DNA of 64,000 nt. It comes from Cryptomeria japonica. Taxonomy: Eukaryota; Streptophyta; Pinopsida; Cupressales; Cupressaceae. The position numbers and the translations under genes are program-made. Shown one piece after another: positions 1 to 9,790 of this stretch. The DNA lies in contig NC_081414.1 in assembly GCF_030272615.1 (NCBI RefSeq), positions 236,468,733 to 236,532,732 of the forward strand, given 5' to 3'. The stretch's first letter is position 1. Each line of letters opens with the position of its first letter. Below the pieces are notes generated by a model that saw only the letters and a program-made list of their open reading frames with translations, had not been told where the DNA came from and made no database searches.

Positions 1-661
1 AAAGAAATTCTTCAGTAATGATATTAACCATACAAGAAGGATCAATAAGCACTCCACGGCAAGGTGTATTCTTGACTTTTGCAACTATATATAAAGGACC
101 ATCAGGTGCCCTGATAGTTTCACTGGAATCAAAGGTGATGGAAGGTTCTTTAGGGATTTTGTGCTGCTCCACAAAGTTGATTACATTAGGAGTCATAGAC
201 ACAAGATCATCAGGTGAGACAGAGGAATCAATAGTATCAATCGCATTAGAGGTATGAGAAGGCAATGGATCAGTAAAAATCTTAAGATTTTGGTTAGGAG
301 GAGCTACAGATGTATTGCCTTTATCATTCACACCAGAAACAGAGATAGTATTATTATCAATCAAATCTTGAATTTTTCCCTTTAAAGCAAAACATTTCTC
401 AGTATCATGCCCAGGATGACGATGAAATTGACAAAAAGATTTGTTATTGAAATAGGGTGAATTAATCTTTGCAGGATCTATTTTCCTTATAGGAGGAAGA
501 GTAAGCACATTTTGTTCCAATAACTTATTCATAATACTATGCAATGATTCATTCAAAGGAGTAAACTTTCTTTCTTTCTTGAAAAACTTAGAAATAGGAG
601 GCACACCTGATGCCCCATTCACATTGTTGTTGATGATGTTTTCATTGAATTTAATGGACTC
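1..661 (-). pseudogene. Ty3/gypsy gag C-terminus and protease start, cut by window edge
   Basis: This is the same minus-strand frame as the gag ORF that starts at 2167, continued beyond a single in-frame TGA at 662-664; it stays open to the window edge. About residue 75 after the stop there is a zinc-knuckle variant, CQFHRHPGHDTEKC (C-x2-H-x4-H-x4-C), as found in many plant gypsy gags. The last codons (plus coordinates about 1-60) read VLIDPSCMVNIITEEFL, which matches the start of a retropepsin-like domain. The usual active-site D-[ST/G]-G is replaced by D-P-S, so the protease is probably dead or divergent. The TGA could be a CGA-to-TGA deamination. Reverse transcriptase and later domains lie outside the window. 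The family assignment is well supported; the stop makes this copy unlikely to be functional. Confidence 0.8.
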
Positions 662-2167
662 TCAGTTTGGTTTAAACTTCCCAAATGGTTTTTGACTACT
701 ATCACCCTTATCACTCGGAGCCATAGGATTTGCTTGTTCCATTTGACTCACAGTCAGTTGATAATGGTGAAGAGTTGCGCACAACTGTTGGAAAGAAGTA
801 AACTCAGAAAATAGGAGTTTTTCTCTAATATCTTTTTGTAAATTAGAAATAAAGATTCTTTGAATATCATTGTCAGGCACTGGAAAAGAAATTTGAGCAT
901 ACAAATGCTTATATCTACCAATGAAATCAGTCACTTTTTCTTTAACACCTTGTTTGCAATGCATTAAATCAATCAAAGTAACTTTAGGACTTATATTGTT
1001 TTGAAATTGTTGAATGAAAACATTTGCAAGTTGTTCAAAAGAAGTAATAGAATAAGAAGGCAACGAGCAATACCATTGTAGGGCTTTATCTCTTAATGTT
1101 CTAGTAAACAGTTTTGCAAGCAACCTTTGGTCATAAGCAAAATTGGTACATATTGTTTGAAAGGTCTTAACATGTGTTAGAGGATCACCCTTACCATTAT
1201 AAAGTTCCAAATGTGGAATTTCAACATGTTTAGGGGGGATAGATCGAACAATGTCAAGAGAAAGTGGGCTCGCAACATCAAATGTGGGCACACTAAACTT
1301 AGATTGATTCATAGAGGCAATTTGTTGCTGTAAAGAAGAGACAGTTTGTGCAAGATTGTTAATGGTCGCTTCAGTCGAAGAGTTCATATTAGACGTGTTA
1401 GATTGTGATGGAGGTGTTATGTTATTGAAAGAAGGTAGAGAGTAAGGTGGTGGGACACTATGATAGTTAGTCATAGGAGATGATTGGAAGGGAGGAACAC
1501 TACAAGGAGGAATGGAATGGTTAAATGAATTGCCCCCTTGCGTCATGTTCATTTGTGGAGATATAATAGGGATACTCATTGAAGGAATGAATGAAGAAGT
1601 TGGATTGAATGAAGGAAGAGGGTTAATTGAAGAAGAGGGATTGCCCCCATGACTAGTGATTATAGGAGGAATGTCTTGTATTGAAGTAGTCATTATGTTT
1701 GATGTGAAAGTAGGTATACTAGCAATAGGAGTTGTCAAAGGAATAAAATGATTAACTTGAGTAGGAGGTTGTGTATAACCTAAGGTTTCGGCACAACTTT
1801 TCATCGGCATCACATTCGAATCCACAATGTGTGCAATACCACGCAAAATATCAATTCCATTCTTATCACTTTGAAGCATACGTTTTAGACCCTCAATTAA
1901 AGGAAGAGCTTGACTATCAGGGTATTCTTGAGACATCCATTGTCGAAAATCGTCAAATTGGTTATCCAATTTCGAAAGTTGTTCTACAGAAACCTCATGG
2001 AGAGCTTCTTCATCATTAAGAGGATTAGAGGAATTACCCATGTCCTCACTAAAAAGGCCATTCAAATTAGGTTCCATCTCCTCAGTAATTAAACCTTGGA
2101 AAGACTTAATTCTAAGGCTTTGTCTAACAGGAATAGTGTAAGTAGGGCTTATTGTTGTAAAACTCAT
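662..2167 (-). CDS. Ty3/gypsy retrotransposon gag polyprotein (N-terminal part)
   Basis: The frame encodes 501 residues from an ATG at 2167. Residues about 1-120 are acidic and unassigned. Residues about 125-300 are rich in Pro, Ser, Asn and Thr (a low-complexity linker). Residues about 312-470 form a recognisable retrotransposon gag domain, with motifs such as LYNGKGDPLTHVKTF, DKALQWYCSLP and LIDLMHCKQGVKEKVTDF. In this family Gag builds the cytoplasmic virus-like particle that packages element RNA. The ORF follows a 1.18-kb leader and a PBS, which agrees with the minus orientation. It ends at TGA 662-664, but homology continues in the same frame below it, so the stop is probably a mutation and not the natural end. 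The Tat/Athila-like branch is possible; I cannot decide it without the reverse transcriptase. Confidence 0.88.
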   Translation of the reverse strand: MSFTTISPTYTIPVRQSLRIKSFQGLITEEMEPNLNGLFSEDMGNSSNPLNDEEALHEVSVEQLSKLDNQFDDFRQWMSQEYPDSQALPLIEGLKRMLQSDKNGIDILRGIAHIVDSNVMPMKSCAETLGYTQPPTQVNHFIPLTTPIASIPTFTSNIMTTSIQDIPPIITSHGGNPSSSINPLPSFNPTSSFIPSMSIPIISPQMNMTQGGNSFNHSIPPCSVPPFQSSPMTNYHSVPPPYSLPSFNNITPPSQSNTSNMNSSTEATINNLAQTVSSLQQQIASMNQSKFSVPTFDVASPLSLDIVRSIPPKHVEIPHLELYNGKGDPLTHVKTFQTICTNFAYDQRLLAKLFTRTLRDKALQWYCSLPSYSITSFEQLANVFIQQFQNNISPKVTLIDLMHCKQGVKEKVTDFIGRYKHLYAQISFPVPDNDIQRIFISNLQKDIREKLLFSEFTSFQQLCATLHHYQLTVSQMEQANPMAPSDKGDSSQKPFGKFKPN

Positions 2168-2269
2168 GCACTAAAGAGAGAGAGAAGATTTTGAATTTTA
2201 GAGGTAGCAAATTTCAATAAAACCAGCCAATTTCCTAGATTTAAGCTATTAAATGCAATCAGGACAATC

Positions 2270-2353
2270 TCCCGGAATTTTAGAAAAAATGTCTGGGACC
2301 GTGGCGAACGGAGTGCACATGGTCCTCGCAAATTTTTTCAAAATTTTCAGGGA
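2270..2353 (-). repeat. Leader stem-loop A (imperfect inverted repeat)
   Basis: The left arm begins TCCCGGAATTTTAGAAAAAA and ends near TGGGAC. The right arm begins GTCCTCGCAAATTTTTTC and ends CAGGGA. The arms pair over about 27 positions with a few mismatches. The loop of about 22 bases carries a GTGGCGAACGGAGTGCACAT core. A second copy lies 623 bp away. Confidence 0.75.
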
Positions 2354-2892
2354 TGAAAGTTATGATGATTTTAAAGCTAATCTGAAAAAATTGAGTGATT
2401 TTACGATCTGTAGATAGGCCAAATTAAAGTTGCAATCTCGAAATTGAACCCTACCAAGATTGTTGAAAAATGTAAAATTTGAATTTTGAAAAAGAGAGGG
2501 AAACTGAAATTTTGAATTTTATGATTTTAGAGGGAATGCTGAAAGCAATGCAAGTTTCGAAATTTAAAAGTTGACTCGATTTCATGCAAAATCCGATTTT
2601 TGAAAATGGAAATCAAGGTTGTTGCAATTAAACACTTAATTTCAAAAGTCACAAATTGTAAAAATTTGAATAAAGCACTGAAATTTCGAATGAATGCTAA
2701 CACACTTTTCAGATTTAGGACTGTAAGAAACACAATTTTGATAGGAATTTCAATTTCAACAATTTTTGAATGATTAGAAGCCTTTATCAGAGCAATCACT
2801 AGACCAACTTTGACTTTAATTTTGAAAGTGTTAAAATTGATAAAATTAGCCAAAATTCTGGATTTTAGCAGAAAAATACAGTAAGATCTAGC

Positions 2893-2976
2893 TCCCGAAA
2901 TTTTGGAAAAAATGTCGGGGACGATGGCGCTCGGGGTGCACAGCGTCCTCGCAACTTTTTTCCAAATTTTCAGGGA
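2893..2976 (-). repeat. Leader stem-loop B (second copy)
   Basis: This has the same architecture as the copy at 2270-2353. The arms start TCCCGAAATTTTGGAAAAAA and end TTTTTTCCAAATTTTCAGGG, around a loop with GATGGCGCTCGGGGTGCACA. A related but weaker module lies inside the adjacent LTR at about 3700-3765 (GGGACGATGGCGCCCGACGT). Confidence 0.78.
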
Positions 2977-3328
2977 TGAAAGATATTGTGATTTTATTGC
3001 GGAATCCAAAATTACAGCCGATTTGGAGGTGTTTTGATTAGTGAAATTATCAGTCAAAGGTTGAATCAAGAAGGTCTTAAAAATTAGGGTTTTGACATTT
3101 AACCACTTAATTTTCAAAATTAAAGCACAAATATGAATTGACAATTTGCAATAGAAGGGTAGATCTGAAACAAGCATTAACAATGAAACATTTCACAAGT
3201 TTAATTACTTAAAAAGAAAATTTTAGGGTTTTTATGCAATTAGCCTCTAAAATTTGCAAAAGATCAAACATGGAAATGGAAACAAAATTTTTAGATCTAA
3301 CCATGAATAATCAGAATGAGGATGTTCA

Positions 3329-3342
3329 CGTCGGGTTCACCA
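3329..3342 (-). promoter_or_regulatory. Primer-binding site of gypsy element 1
   Basis: On the minus strand the sequence reads TGGTGAACCCGACG, starting three bases (TTT) after the LTR end. TGG pairs with the CCA end of a tRNA, as in standard plant LTR elements. The exact tRNA was not identified. The same site occurs at 7457-7470. Confidence 0.75.
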
Positions 3343-3345
3343 AAA

Positions 3346-4535
3346 TGTAAAGCGGAAAAATCGAACCCTAGTCGTTCTCCCCTCCCCAACTCCAAGGAGA
3401 GAGAAGGGAGAGTCACTAGGGTTGATGGTTTTCACTTAGGGGAGACTTTACATTCAAAAGAGGGGTTGAAACCCACAAGATCCAATCCCACGCAATGCAA
3501 GATTGGATTCTAAATGAGTTTAAAGGGTTAAGATATCAAGGATACCCTCTTTTGTAAAGAATGTAGATAGAAAGATTGAACTAGGAATGCATGTAAAGTG
3601 GGAAATATTCGCTTATAAACAGAGATAGGGATATGGGATGAAGCTGCGGACCTGGAATTAGCAGTAAAATGTCGAGACGATGTTGTTCTGCAAATTTGAG
3701 CGAAAGTTGACGGGACGATGGCGCCCGACGTGCACACGGTCCTCCGAAAAATCCGCGAAACGAAGGTGGATCTGTTCGTCTCTGCACAAGGATTCCAGAT
3801 CTTCAATTACAGCCGCGTACCTGCAACCTACACACAGAAAAGAGAGGACGATTGGGGGGTTAGGGATGAGGGGTTTGCCTTTAGGTCAAACCCCGGTTTT
3901 GGAATTAACCAAGAAATGAGAATGTTGTAAATGTAAATGTTTGTAATATAAACAAGTACTGATACCTTGTTGTAAGAATGTTTGTATTCTTACATGCGAA
4001 GGTGTAATGTATGTAGTATGTAATGTGTTGTATGTGATCTCCTCTTCAATGGTTGAATCCTTGTCTTGAATGCAACACTTAGCCTTGAATGGAGACTTAG
4101 AATGATCAATTGCTTGAAGGAATGCTTGAATGCTTGAATGCTTGAATGTTTGAATATCGTTTTTGCCTTTTTTCCATCTCCCCCAAAATGGGAGAGGAAA
4201 TGTAGTTTATATACTTGTCAATTAGGGCTGATAGACTGATTTTCCCGACCTTAGGCCGACCAGGAAATGTTATTTTCCCATTTGCAAACATAAAGACCCG
4301 AAGCCCCATAAGAGACCAGGCCCAAAAATAGGGCCAGGGACCAGGGCGCTGGGCGCCATGGTCCCACCTCCCGAGACAACAGGGTGCAAGGAGGATCAGG
4401 CCAGGGTGCTGAAAAATGCAGTTTTTGATGTCATGAACAAGTTTCGGTGTCTCCATTTAGGTTTTGTGTTGCATCGCCATCGTGAAGACCCAAATGCAAT
4501 CGAAATTGCAAGTGTCACAATTTTAGGACGCTACA
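3346..4535 (-). mobile_element. LTR of gypsy element 1 (1,190 bp)
   Basis: On the plus strand it begins TGTAAAGCGG right beside the PBS and ends CAATTTTAGGACGCTACA. On the minus strand this is TGTAGC...TTTACA, so the ends are TG...CA. The LTR at 7474-8616 has the same outer end (TTTTAGGACGCTACA) and a similar inner end (TGTGATGTGG), which fixes both boundaries by comparison. It serves as the 5' LTR for the gag at 2167. No target duplication can be tested because the other end is outside the window. Confidence 0.8.
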
Positions 4536-4559
4536 AATCCACACGAGGGAGGTACGCTC

Positions 4560-5015
4560 TAGTTGAAGGATCAAAATTACTCTTCAAAGATTCATCCTTG
4601 AGAGGGAGATCCTTGAAAGAAATGTTAAACAATCTCTTCATGAACTAGGGTATCCTCATGAGTAGAGCCAATTTGGAGAGGCGAAGTGTTATCAAAAGAA
4701 TTCTCTCATTTCAACTTCTTTTACCATAATATCATCCTCTTTCACCAAGGTACCCTCATGGTGGAGGAACATATTAAGAGAATAATCCACACCATCCTCG
4801 AATGGTTTATCCGAAATAGGGAGATCATTGAAAGAAGTGTAAAAAATACCTTCTTGCATCAATATGTCCTCTTTAGGGAGAGAAACTTTGGGAGAGGAAT
4901 AATTGGAAGGCTCATAAAGGGGGTTTTCATATATCTTAAATCCTTTCAACTTAATAACCTCCTCTTGTATAAAGAAATTTGACATTTTTTCAAATTTAGA
5001 AAAGGAAACTTGCAA
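4560..5015 (-). pseudogene. Unidentified ORF remnant inside gypsy unit 2
   Basis: A 107-residue minus frame (5015-4692) is followed, after stops and frame changes, by related sequence down to about 4560. The phrase TSFNDLPISDKPFEDG near 4800-4850 recurs as ISFKDLPLKDESLKSN near 4570-4630, so the protein had an internal repeat. It lies between leader sequence and the LTR at 4535. I recognise no domain. It could be part of a divergent gag or an extra ORF of a non-autonomous element. Confidence 0.35.
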
Positions 5016-5228
5016 TGCAATGAACTAGATTTGAAAAACACAATTGTAGAATCATGCAATCCACAAGTTAACTTTAGAATTATAAAATAGGGCTTTTGTA
5101 AATTCAACCACTAAATTTATGTAATTCAAATGAGATATATGAGGGAAAATTTGAATTTTGAATTTTGAAACGATTAAACAATGCAAATTTAAAAAAAAAA
5201 GATTGTTCAATTATTTAAGGAAATTTGT

Positions 5229-5657
5229 TTGAAAAAGGAAAGACGGGTCATCTTTCCTTCACAACTTATCTCTATTTTCTTGTCAAATGCTTTTGACTTG
5301 CTACAATCCCTTTCAATGCTTGAGTTAATTGCTGCCAAAGTTTTCAAGCATGAATTTATGCCTGGTAATAAACTTCTCCTTGTAGCCCAAAGATATGACT
5401 TGTGGGAGGGTAACGCCCACATTAGAGGCATTTTCCCGCGGCATTTCCTCCTATCCAGACATGTCTTTGTGTCAATTTATGATAACATTAAACATACGTT
5501 GGAGATGCAAAAATTTTCTTATATTCAAAGTGCTTTGGATAGACACCGTAGGGAAATAGGGTGGGAATTGGTTACTTTGGTTAAGAAAAAATTGAATGCC
5601 CTATCAATTCTATTGAATGTCGAACCTCCCGAGGTGAATCCACCCTGCGATCGGTAA
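5229..5657 (+). CDS. Hypothetical ORF in the insertion (142 codons)
   Basis: The ORF runs as a plus-strand frame with ordinary amino-acid composition (for example VKKKLNALSILLNVEPPEVN near its end). No domain was recognised. The frame ends at TAA 5655-5657, and downstream sequence is full of stops. The listed start (5229) is TTG, so a real start may be internal or upstream, or the ORF may be a decayed internal piece of a longer element protein. It sits in the 5' third of the non-LTR-like insertion. It may be a remnant and not a gene. Confidence 0.25.
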   Translation: MKKERRVIFPSQLISIFLSNAFDLLQSLSMLELIAAKVFKHEFMPGNKLLLVAQRYDLWEGNAHIRGIFPRHFLLSRHVFVSIYDNIKHTLEMQKFSYIQSALDRHRREIGWELVTLVKKKLNALSILLNVEPPEVNPPCDR

Positions 5658-5958
5658 TGTTGGATTTGAATGTTGCCTTAGCACCTGTGCTATCGTAGGG
5701 CTCCAATGAAGCTGTAGGGTTAGCTCAAATTCCACCCAAATTTGACAGGGGCATGGTGCAAGAACATCAAGAGGAAAACGTCTAGCTGATGGATGGGTAA
5801 AGCAGAGGGTAAATTTGGCACCTATTTTGATAAGCATAACTATGGATGTTAGATGGCTCTCCATTTTCAAAACTGTTGAGGATGGCCAGGTTGCGAAATT
5901 ATAAGCCTACGTGCAATATTAACTATCCCAGGTAACAGGTGTTGGTCTCTTTGTTTAT

Positions 5959-6274
5959 GAACCGGTAGTAGAGACATTTTGTTAACCAGCTGGGTTGAAC
6001 CAGTAATGGAGGCTCCTTTTGAACTGGTTAATACGACAAGCATTCTGGTATTAAAGTTCTGGTATGATACATCCAACAACCGGTTGTGGCAACTTTACTT
6101 GGTCTCTTCTTTTATTTCCATTGATACAATAGAACCAGTAGTAGAGACATTTTGTTAACCAACTGGGTAGTACTAGTATTGGAGGCTCTTTGAACCAATT
6201 AATACGAAAGGAATACCGGTATTAAAGTACCGATATAATACAACCGACAATCGATTGTGGTAGCTTTACTGTGT
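5959..6274 (+). repeat. Tandem duplication, period 173 bp
   Basis: GAACCGGTAGTAGAGACATT at 5959 recurs as GAACCAGTAGTAGAGACATT at 6132, with matching downstream blocks (TTTTGTTAACCA, GGAGGCTC, ATTAATACGA or GTTAATACGA, TTGTGGYARCTTTACT). There are two copies of about 140-173 bp with moderate divergence, inside the non-LTR-like insertion. Confidence 0.8.
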
Positions 6275-6521
6275 TCCGATAACCAGAATCCTGCTCCCCA
6301 AGTTTTCATGATATTCGATGGTGGGGGTAGTTTTTTAAGGTTTCTTCTAGATTTGTCTTGTCCCACTACTCTCAACTTTGGCCTCTACGAGGTTTGTACT
6401 ATGGGCAGGCCCTTTTTTCCCTTTGGATCTTTGGGGGGTCCCTTCTTATAGCCCCGACTTCTCTTCTCATTGTCTCTGAGCAAGGACATAGGGTTTTCTT
6501 CCTGATTCTTTCCCTATTGAG

Positions 6522-6642
<121 letters not shown>

Positions 6643-6689
6643 TGGCTTGCGACTTTTACCCAAAAAAAATAATAATAATTGTGAAAATT

Positions 6690-7445
6690 TATGCAACCCC
6701 CTAGGAAATTTAAATTTAAAATTAGGGCTTTGTGAAAATAACCTCTTAATTTGAATTTAAAATTACCCACTATGAGATAGAAATTTAAATTTTAAAATGT
6801 GATATTGAAATCTGAGAATTGAAATAACCAATTTAAATCTAAAAATTAGGGCTCTTTTAATTAACCACTTAATTTTAAAATTCAAATTTGAAATTGTCTA
6901 CAATAATTTAAAATTTAAAATTAGGGCCTTGTAAAAAGAACCTCTTACTTTTAAAATTAGATCTAAGGTTGAAATTGAAATGATTAATCCAAAATTGGGA
7001 AATGCACAAAGTTAATTAAATTTAAAAATTAGGGCTTTTTTAATTAACCACTTAATTTTAAAATTAAAATTAAAATTTGTTCCAAGATTGCAATTTTGAA
7101 TTTGAAGCAATTTTGAAATGGGAAATTCAAAATTTAAACAACCCACGAGCTTAATTTTTAAAAGTTAAAAAATAGGGTTTTTGAAATAAACCACTTAATT
7201 TTAAAATTTAAATGTGAAATTTGACTTGCAAGTGAAAATTTAAAATTTTGAAATTGAAAAACACAGATCTGAAACAATTAATCCAAATTATGCAATTCAC
7301 AAGCTCAATTTTGAAATTAAAAAATAGGGTTTTATTGAAATTAACCTCTAAATTTTTAAAATTTGCAAGGAAATCAAACTTGTAAATGAAAAGTTGAATT
7401 TTAAATTGCATAAACAATCAAATATGGGAACATAAGTGAGAAATA
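6690..7445 (-). repeat. Degenerate tandem array in leader of gypsy unit 2
   Basis: At least six units contain a core like AAAATTAGGGCTTTT followed by TTAACCACTTAATTTTAAAA. The cores lie near 6721, 6841, 6919, 7027, 7170 and 7320, so spacing is about 75-150 bp. One more unit lies beyond the insertion (about 5080-5130), and two related units lie in the leader at 2.2-3.3 kb. The array is AT-rich with no coding potential. Confidence 0.75.
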
Positions 7446-7456
7446 AGGGTGTACGG

Positions 7457-7470
7457 AGTCGGGTTCACCA
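7457..7470 (-). promoter_or_regulatory. Primer-binding site of gypsy unit 2
   Basis: The minus strand reads TGGTGAACCCGACT three bases after the LTR. It is nearly identical to the site at 3329-3342, which supports both calls. Confidence 0.72.
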
Positions 7471-7473
7471 AAA

Positions 7474-8616
7474 TGTGATGTGGAAAATTTGATTTAGCGA
7501 TATGCAACATAGAAGGGAGAAACCAGTAAATCAATTTTCACTTGGGAAACATTACATTCAAAAGAGGAAGGGAATCCACTAGATTTAGTCACAATTTAGG
7601 TAAGGACTGAATACTAAATGGATTGAATTAATTTTGGGTTTCCTCTTTTGTAAATTGAAAATGCTAATTTAGGGTAAAGTGATAAAATTGAAGACAAAAC
7701 TGAGAAAAATGATAAGCTACAGGTTCAGGATTTTGTCGTGCACCTGGATTTGAGTAATATAAGATGATTCGGATCTGCCCTACAAAAATGCCTCAACAAA
7801 GAATAGACAGTGATGCGGCAACACAGTCCTCCAATTTTTTCGCGCATCAAAAAGGGTTGTTCAGTCTCTGTGTCTGAAGCTTATTTTGAGAAGTACAATT
7901 ATGCACCTATTTCCTGAACACAGAAAGAAAGGGAAATAGGTTGGGAATAGGGGTTTGCTTAAATCAAACCCCAGTTTGGAAACAACCTTGAATGAAATAT
8001 TGAAATTACTTGAAATAAAATGATTGAAAGGTATACCTCGGATTTGCAATAAATGATGATAATGCTTTGCTTCTTGAATGTATTCACATGTGTTGTATGA
8101 AAATGACATGAACATGACAAAACCCTAATCACACACATGCTTGCAAATGAATGATGTAAAGTTTCTCCACAATTGATGGATGAAGAATATGCAGCCTTGA
8201 AGACCTCTAGAAATGCTTGATGATGCATACTTCAATGCTTGGTTGCTTGAATGTAGGCTCCCAATTTCACCATATATCCAAAATGAGATGGGAAGACCTC
8301 CTTATATACTTGCATGTCGTCAAACATATTAATTTTTTGACATAGGCCGACATGGAGCAAGGTTTCCTGCTCAAATTTGAGATGCGACCTAGGGTTTAAA
8401 ATAGGCCCCAATTAGGGAGGACCATGGCACCACACCTTGGTCTTACCCTATAATATGGCCAGGGTTAAGGGTCTAGCAAGATGAGAATGTGAAAATAAGG
8501 CTTTATTGCATGGTGGGGGCATAAATAGATCTCAATCAAGCATGGAGATGCAGGCGCTAAGGTGAGGACCCCAAATGTAGTTAAAATCGCAAAGGGTGCA
8601 ATTTTAGGACGCTACA
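7474..8616 (-). mobile_element. LTR of gypsy unit 2 (1,143 bp)
   Basis: On the plus strand it starts TGTGATGTGG and ends GCAATTTTAGGACGCTACA. It shares both ends and the adjacent PBS with the LTR at 3346-4535 but is clearly diverged inside, so the two are different subfamilies or old relatives. It abuts the copia fragment at about 8625, into which this unit probably inserted. One reading is that this LTR is the 5' LTR of a unit whose interior (4536-7473) ends at the LTR at 3346-4535. The other is that element 1 inserted into unit 2. Confidence 0.75.
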
Positions 8617-8624
8617 AAACCAAC

Positions 8625-9790
8625 ATGGGATGGACAACTCCCACTTCAGTGTGACCCTCTTTTCATACAAGGTGCCTAATTTGTTGTCTTGAGCAATTAT
8701 CAAGGCCTCTTTTGTTACTTTCTACCTATTGGATTCAAATATGATTTTGTGCATTCTCGAGAACCCAATTGACTACCAGAGATTAAACTTTGTTTGAGTT
8801 GGGGAACATATCTAACATCCTGTGATAGCCAAATATTTCCATTTTTTAATTTTAATGAAATAACCCTTTTACCAACAATATCACAAGATCTATTGTTACA
8901 AAGAAAAAGCTTATCAAAGTCATCGCTTTACAGATTTTTGAAATACTCCTTTCATGAAGTGACATGAAATGATGCTTTTGAATCAAGCACCAAAAATTTC
9001 ATTGGAATTTCTTCTTTGGTTAAGACAAGAACACCTGCATCTTCTTGGTATGCTACATTGACTTCCTATTCTTTTGGTTGATTTATAATCTTCTTATAAG
9101 ACCAATTATTATTTTTGATGTGGCCTTGCTTGTGACGATACCAACAACCACCATCTCTACCTTTGGGTTTTGAACCTCCTCATGATTTCTCACAACCTCT
9201 TGGACTCTTCTCTCTTTAATTTGTTCTTCCCTTGTTATATGCAATGAAAGTATTACTTGATCTCGGAGTCTCATATGTGCTCTTCCTTCACATTTCCTCG
9301 CTTAGAATTACACCAACAACATCATCAAATTTCAATATATTTGAACCATAATAGAGTTACTAATTGCCATAACCAAGCTATCTCAACTTTTTCGCAAAGA
9401 AGAAGAATTAACAGAGCCCCAACTACTTCATCAAAACTTTTTTTTACAAAAGCTAACAAAGTGGTAACTATATTAAAATTATTTAAGTGTTCTACTATAG
9501 AACCACCTTTAGCCATTTTCATATTAAACAACTGGTTTATTAGAAATACCTTATTTGATGTTGAGGGTTTTTCATAAACTTATTTAATATGCTCATCAAA
9601 TTAACAATTGTTATTGCTTTAGATATGTTAAACACAACAAATGGAGACACATACAACCAAATCGCTCTCAACGCTTTTCTGTCTAGAATATCCTAGTATT
9701 CATCTGACATGGTTGCAGGTTTCTTTGTTCTACCATGTAATGGTCCCCATAAATCTCCCCAGTATAAATAATCCTCCATTTGCATTTTTA
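8625..9790 (-). pseudogene. Ty1/copia gag-protease fragment (minus strand, decayed)
   Basis: Minus-strand frames, broken by stops and shifts, show the copia order. Near 9790-9620 is the gag start (MQMEDYLYWGDLWGPLHGR). Near 9531-9325 is the gag core (MFNMKMAKGGSIVEHLNNFN, matching the UBN2-type copia gag). Near 9150-9100 is a zinc-knuckle remnant (CWYRHKQGHIKNN). Near 8990-8950 is the protease motif FLVLDSKASFHVTS, where copia normally has D-S-G-A. The segment to about 8700 matches the region just after the protease. Integrase and RT are missing; the copy stops where gypsy unit 2 begins. The gag start is separated from its upstream piece by the solo LTR at 9791-10949. Confidence 0.82.

Larger units (their letters stand above)
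2168..3345 (-). other. 5' leader of the gypsy element (untranslated)
   Basis: This AT-rich stretch lies between the gag start and the PBS/LTR. It contains two copies of an approximately 84-base imperfect inverted repeat (2270-2353 and 2893-2976), and two copies of a motif like TTAGGGTTTT followed by TTAACCACTTAATTTT that is also arrayed in the leader at 6.7-7.4 kb. No credible coding region was found; the open frame at 2527-3183 is low-complexity and lacks family motifs. The shared leader motifs show that the two minus-strand gypsy units belong to related families. Confidence 0.7.

Noticed and set aside
2527-3183. 218-codon minus frame in the gypsy leader
   Set aside because: Composition is that of AT-rich DNA (Ile/Lys/Leu/Phe), it spans a hairpin repeat, and there are no domain motifs; it lies in the untranslated leader.
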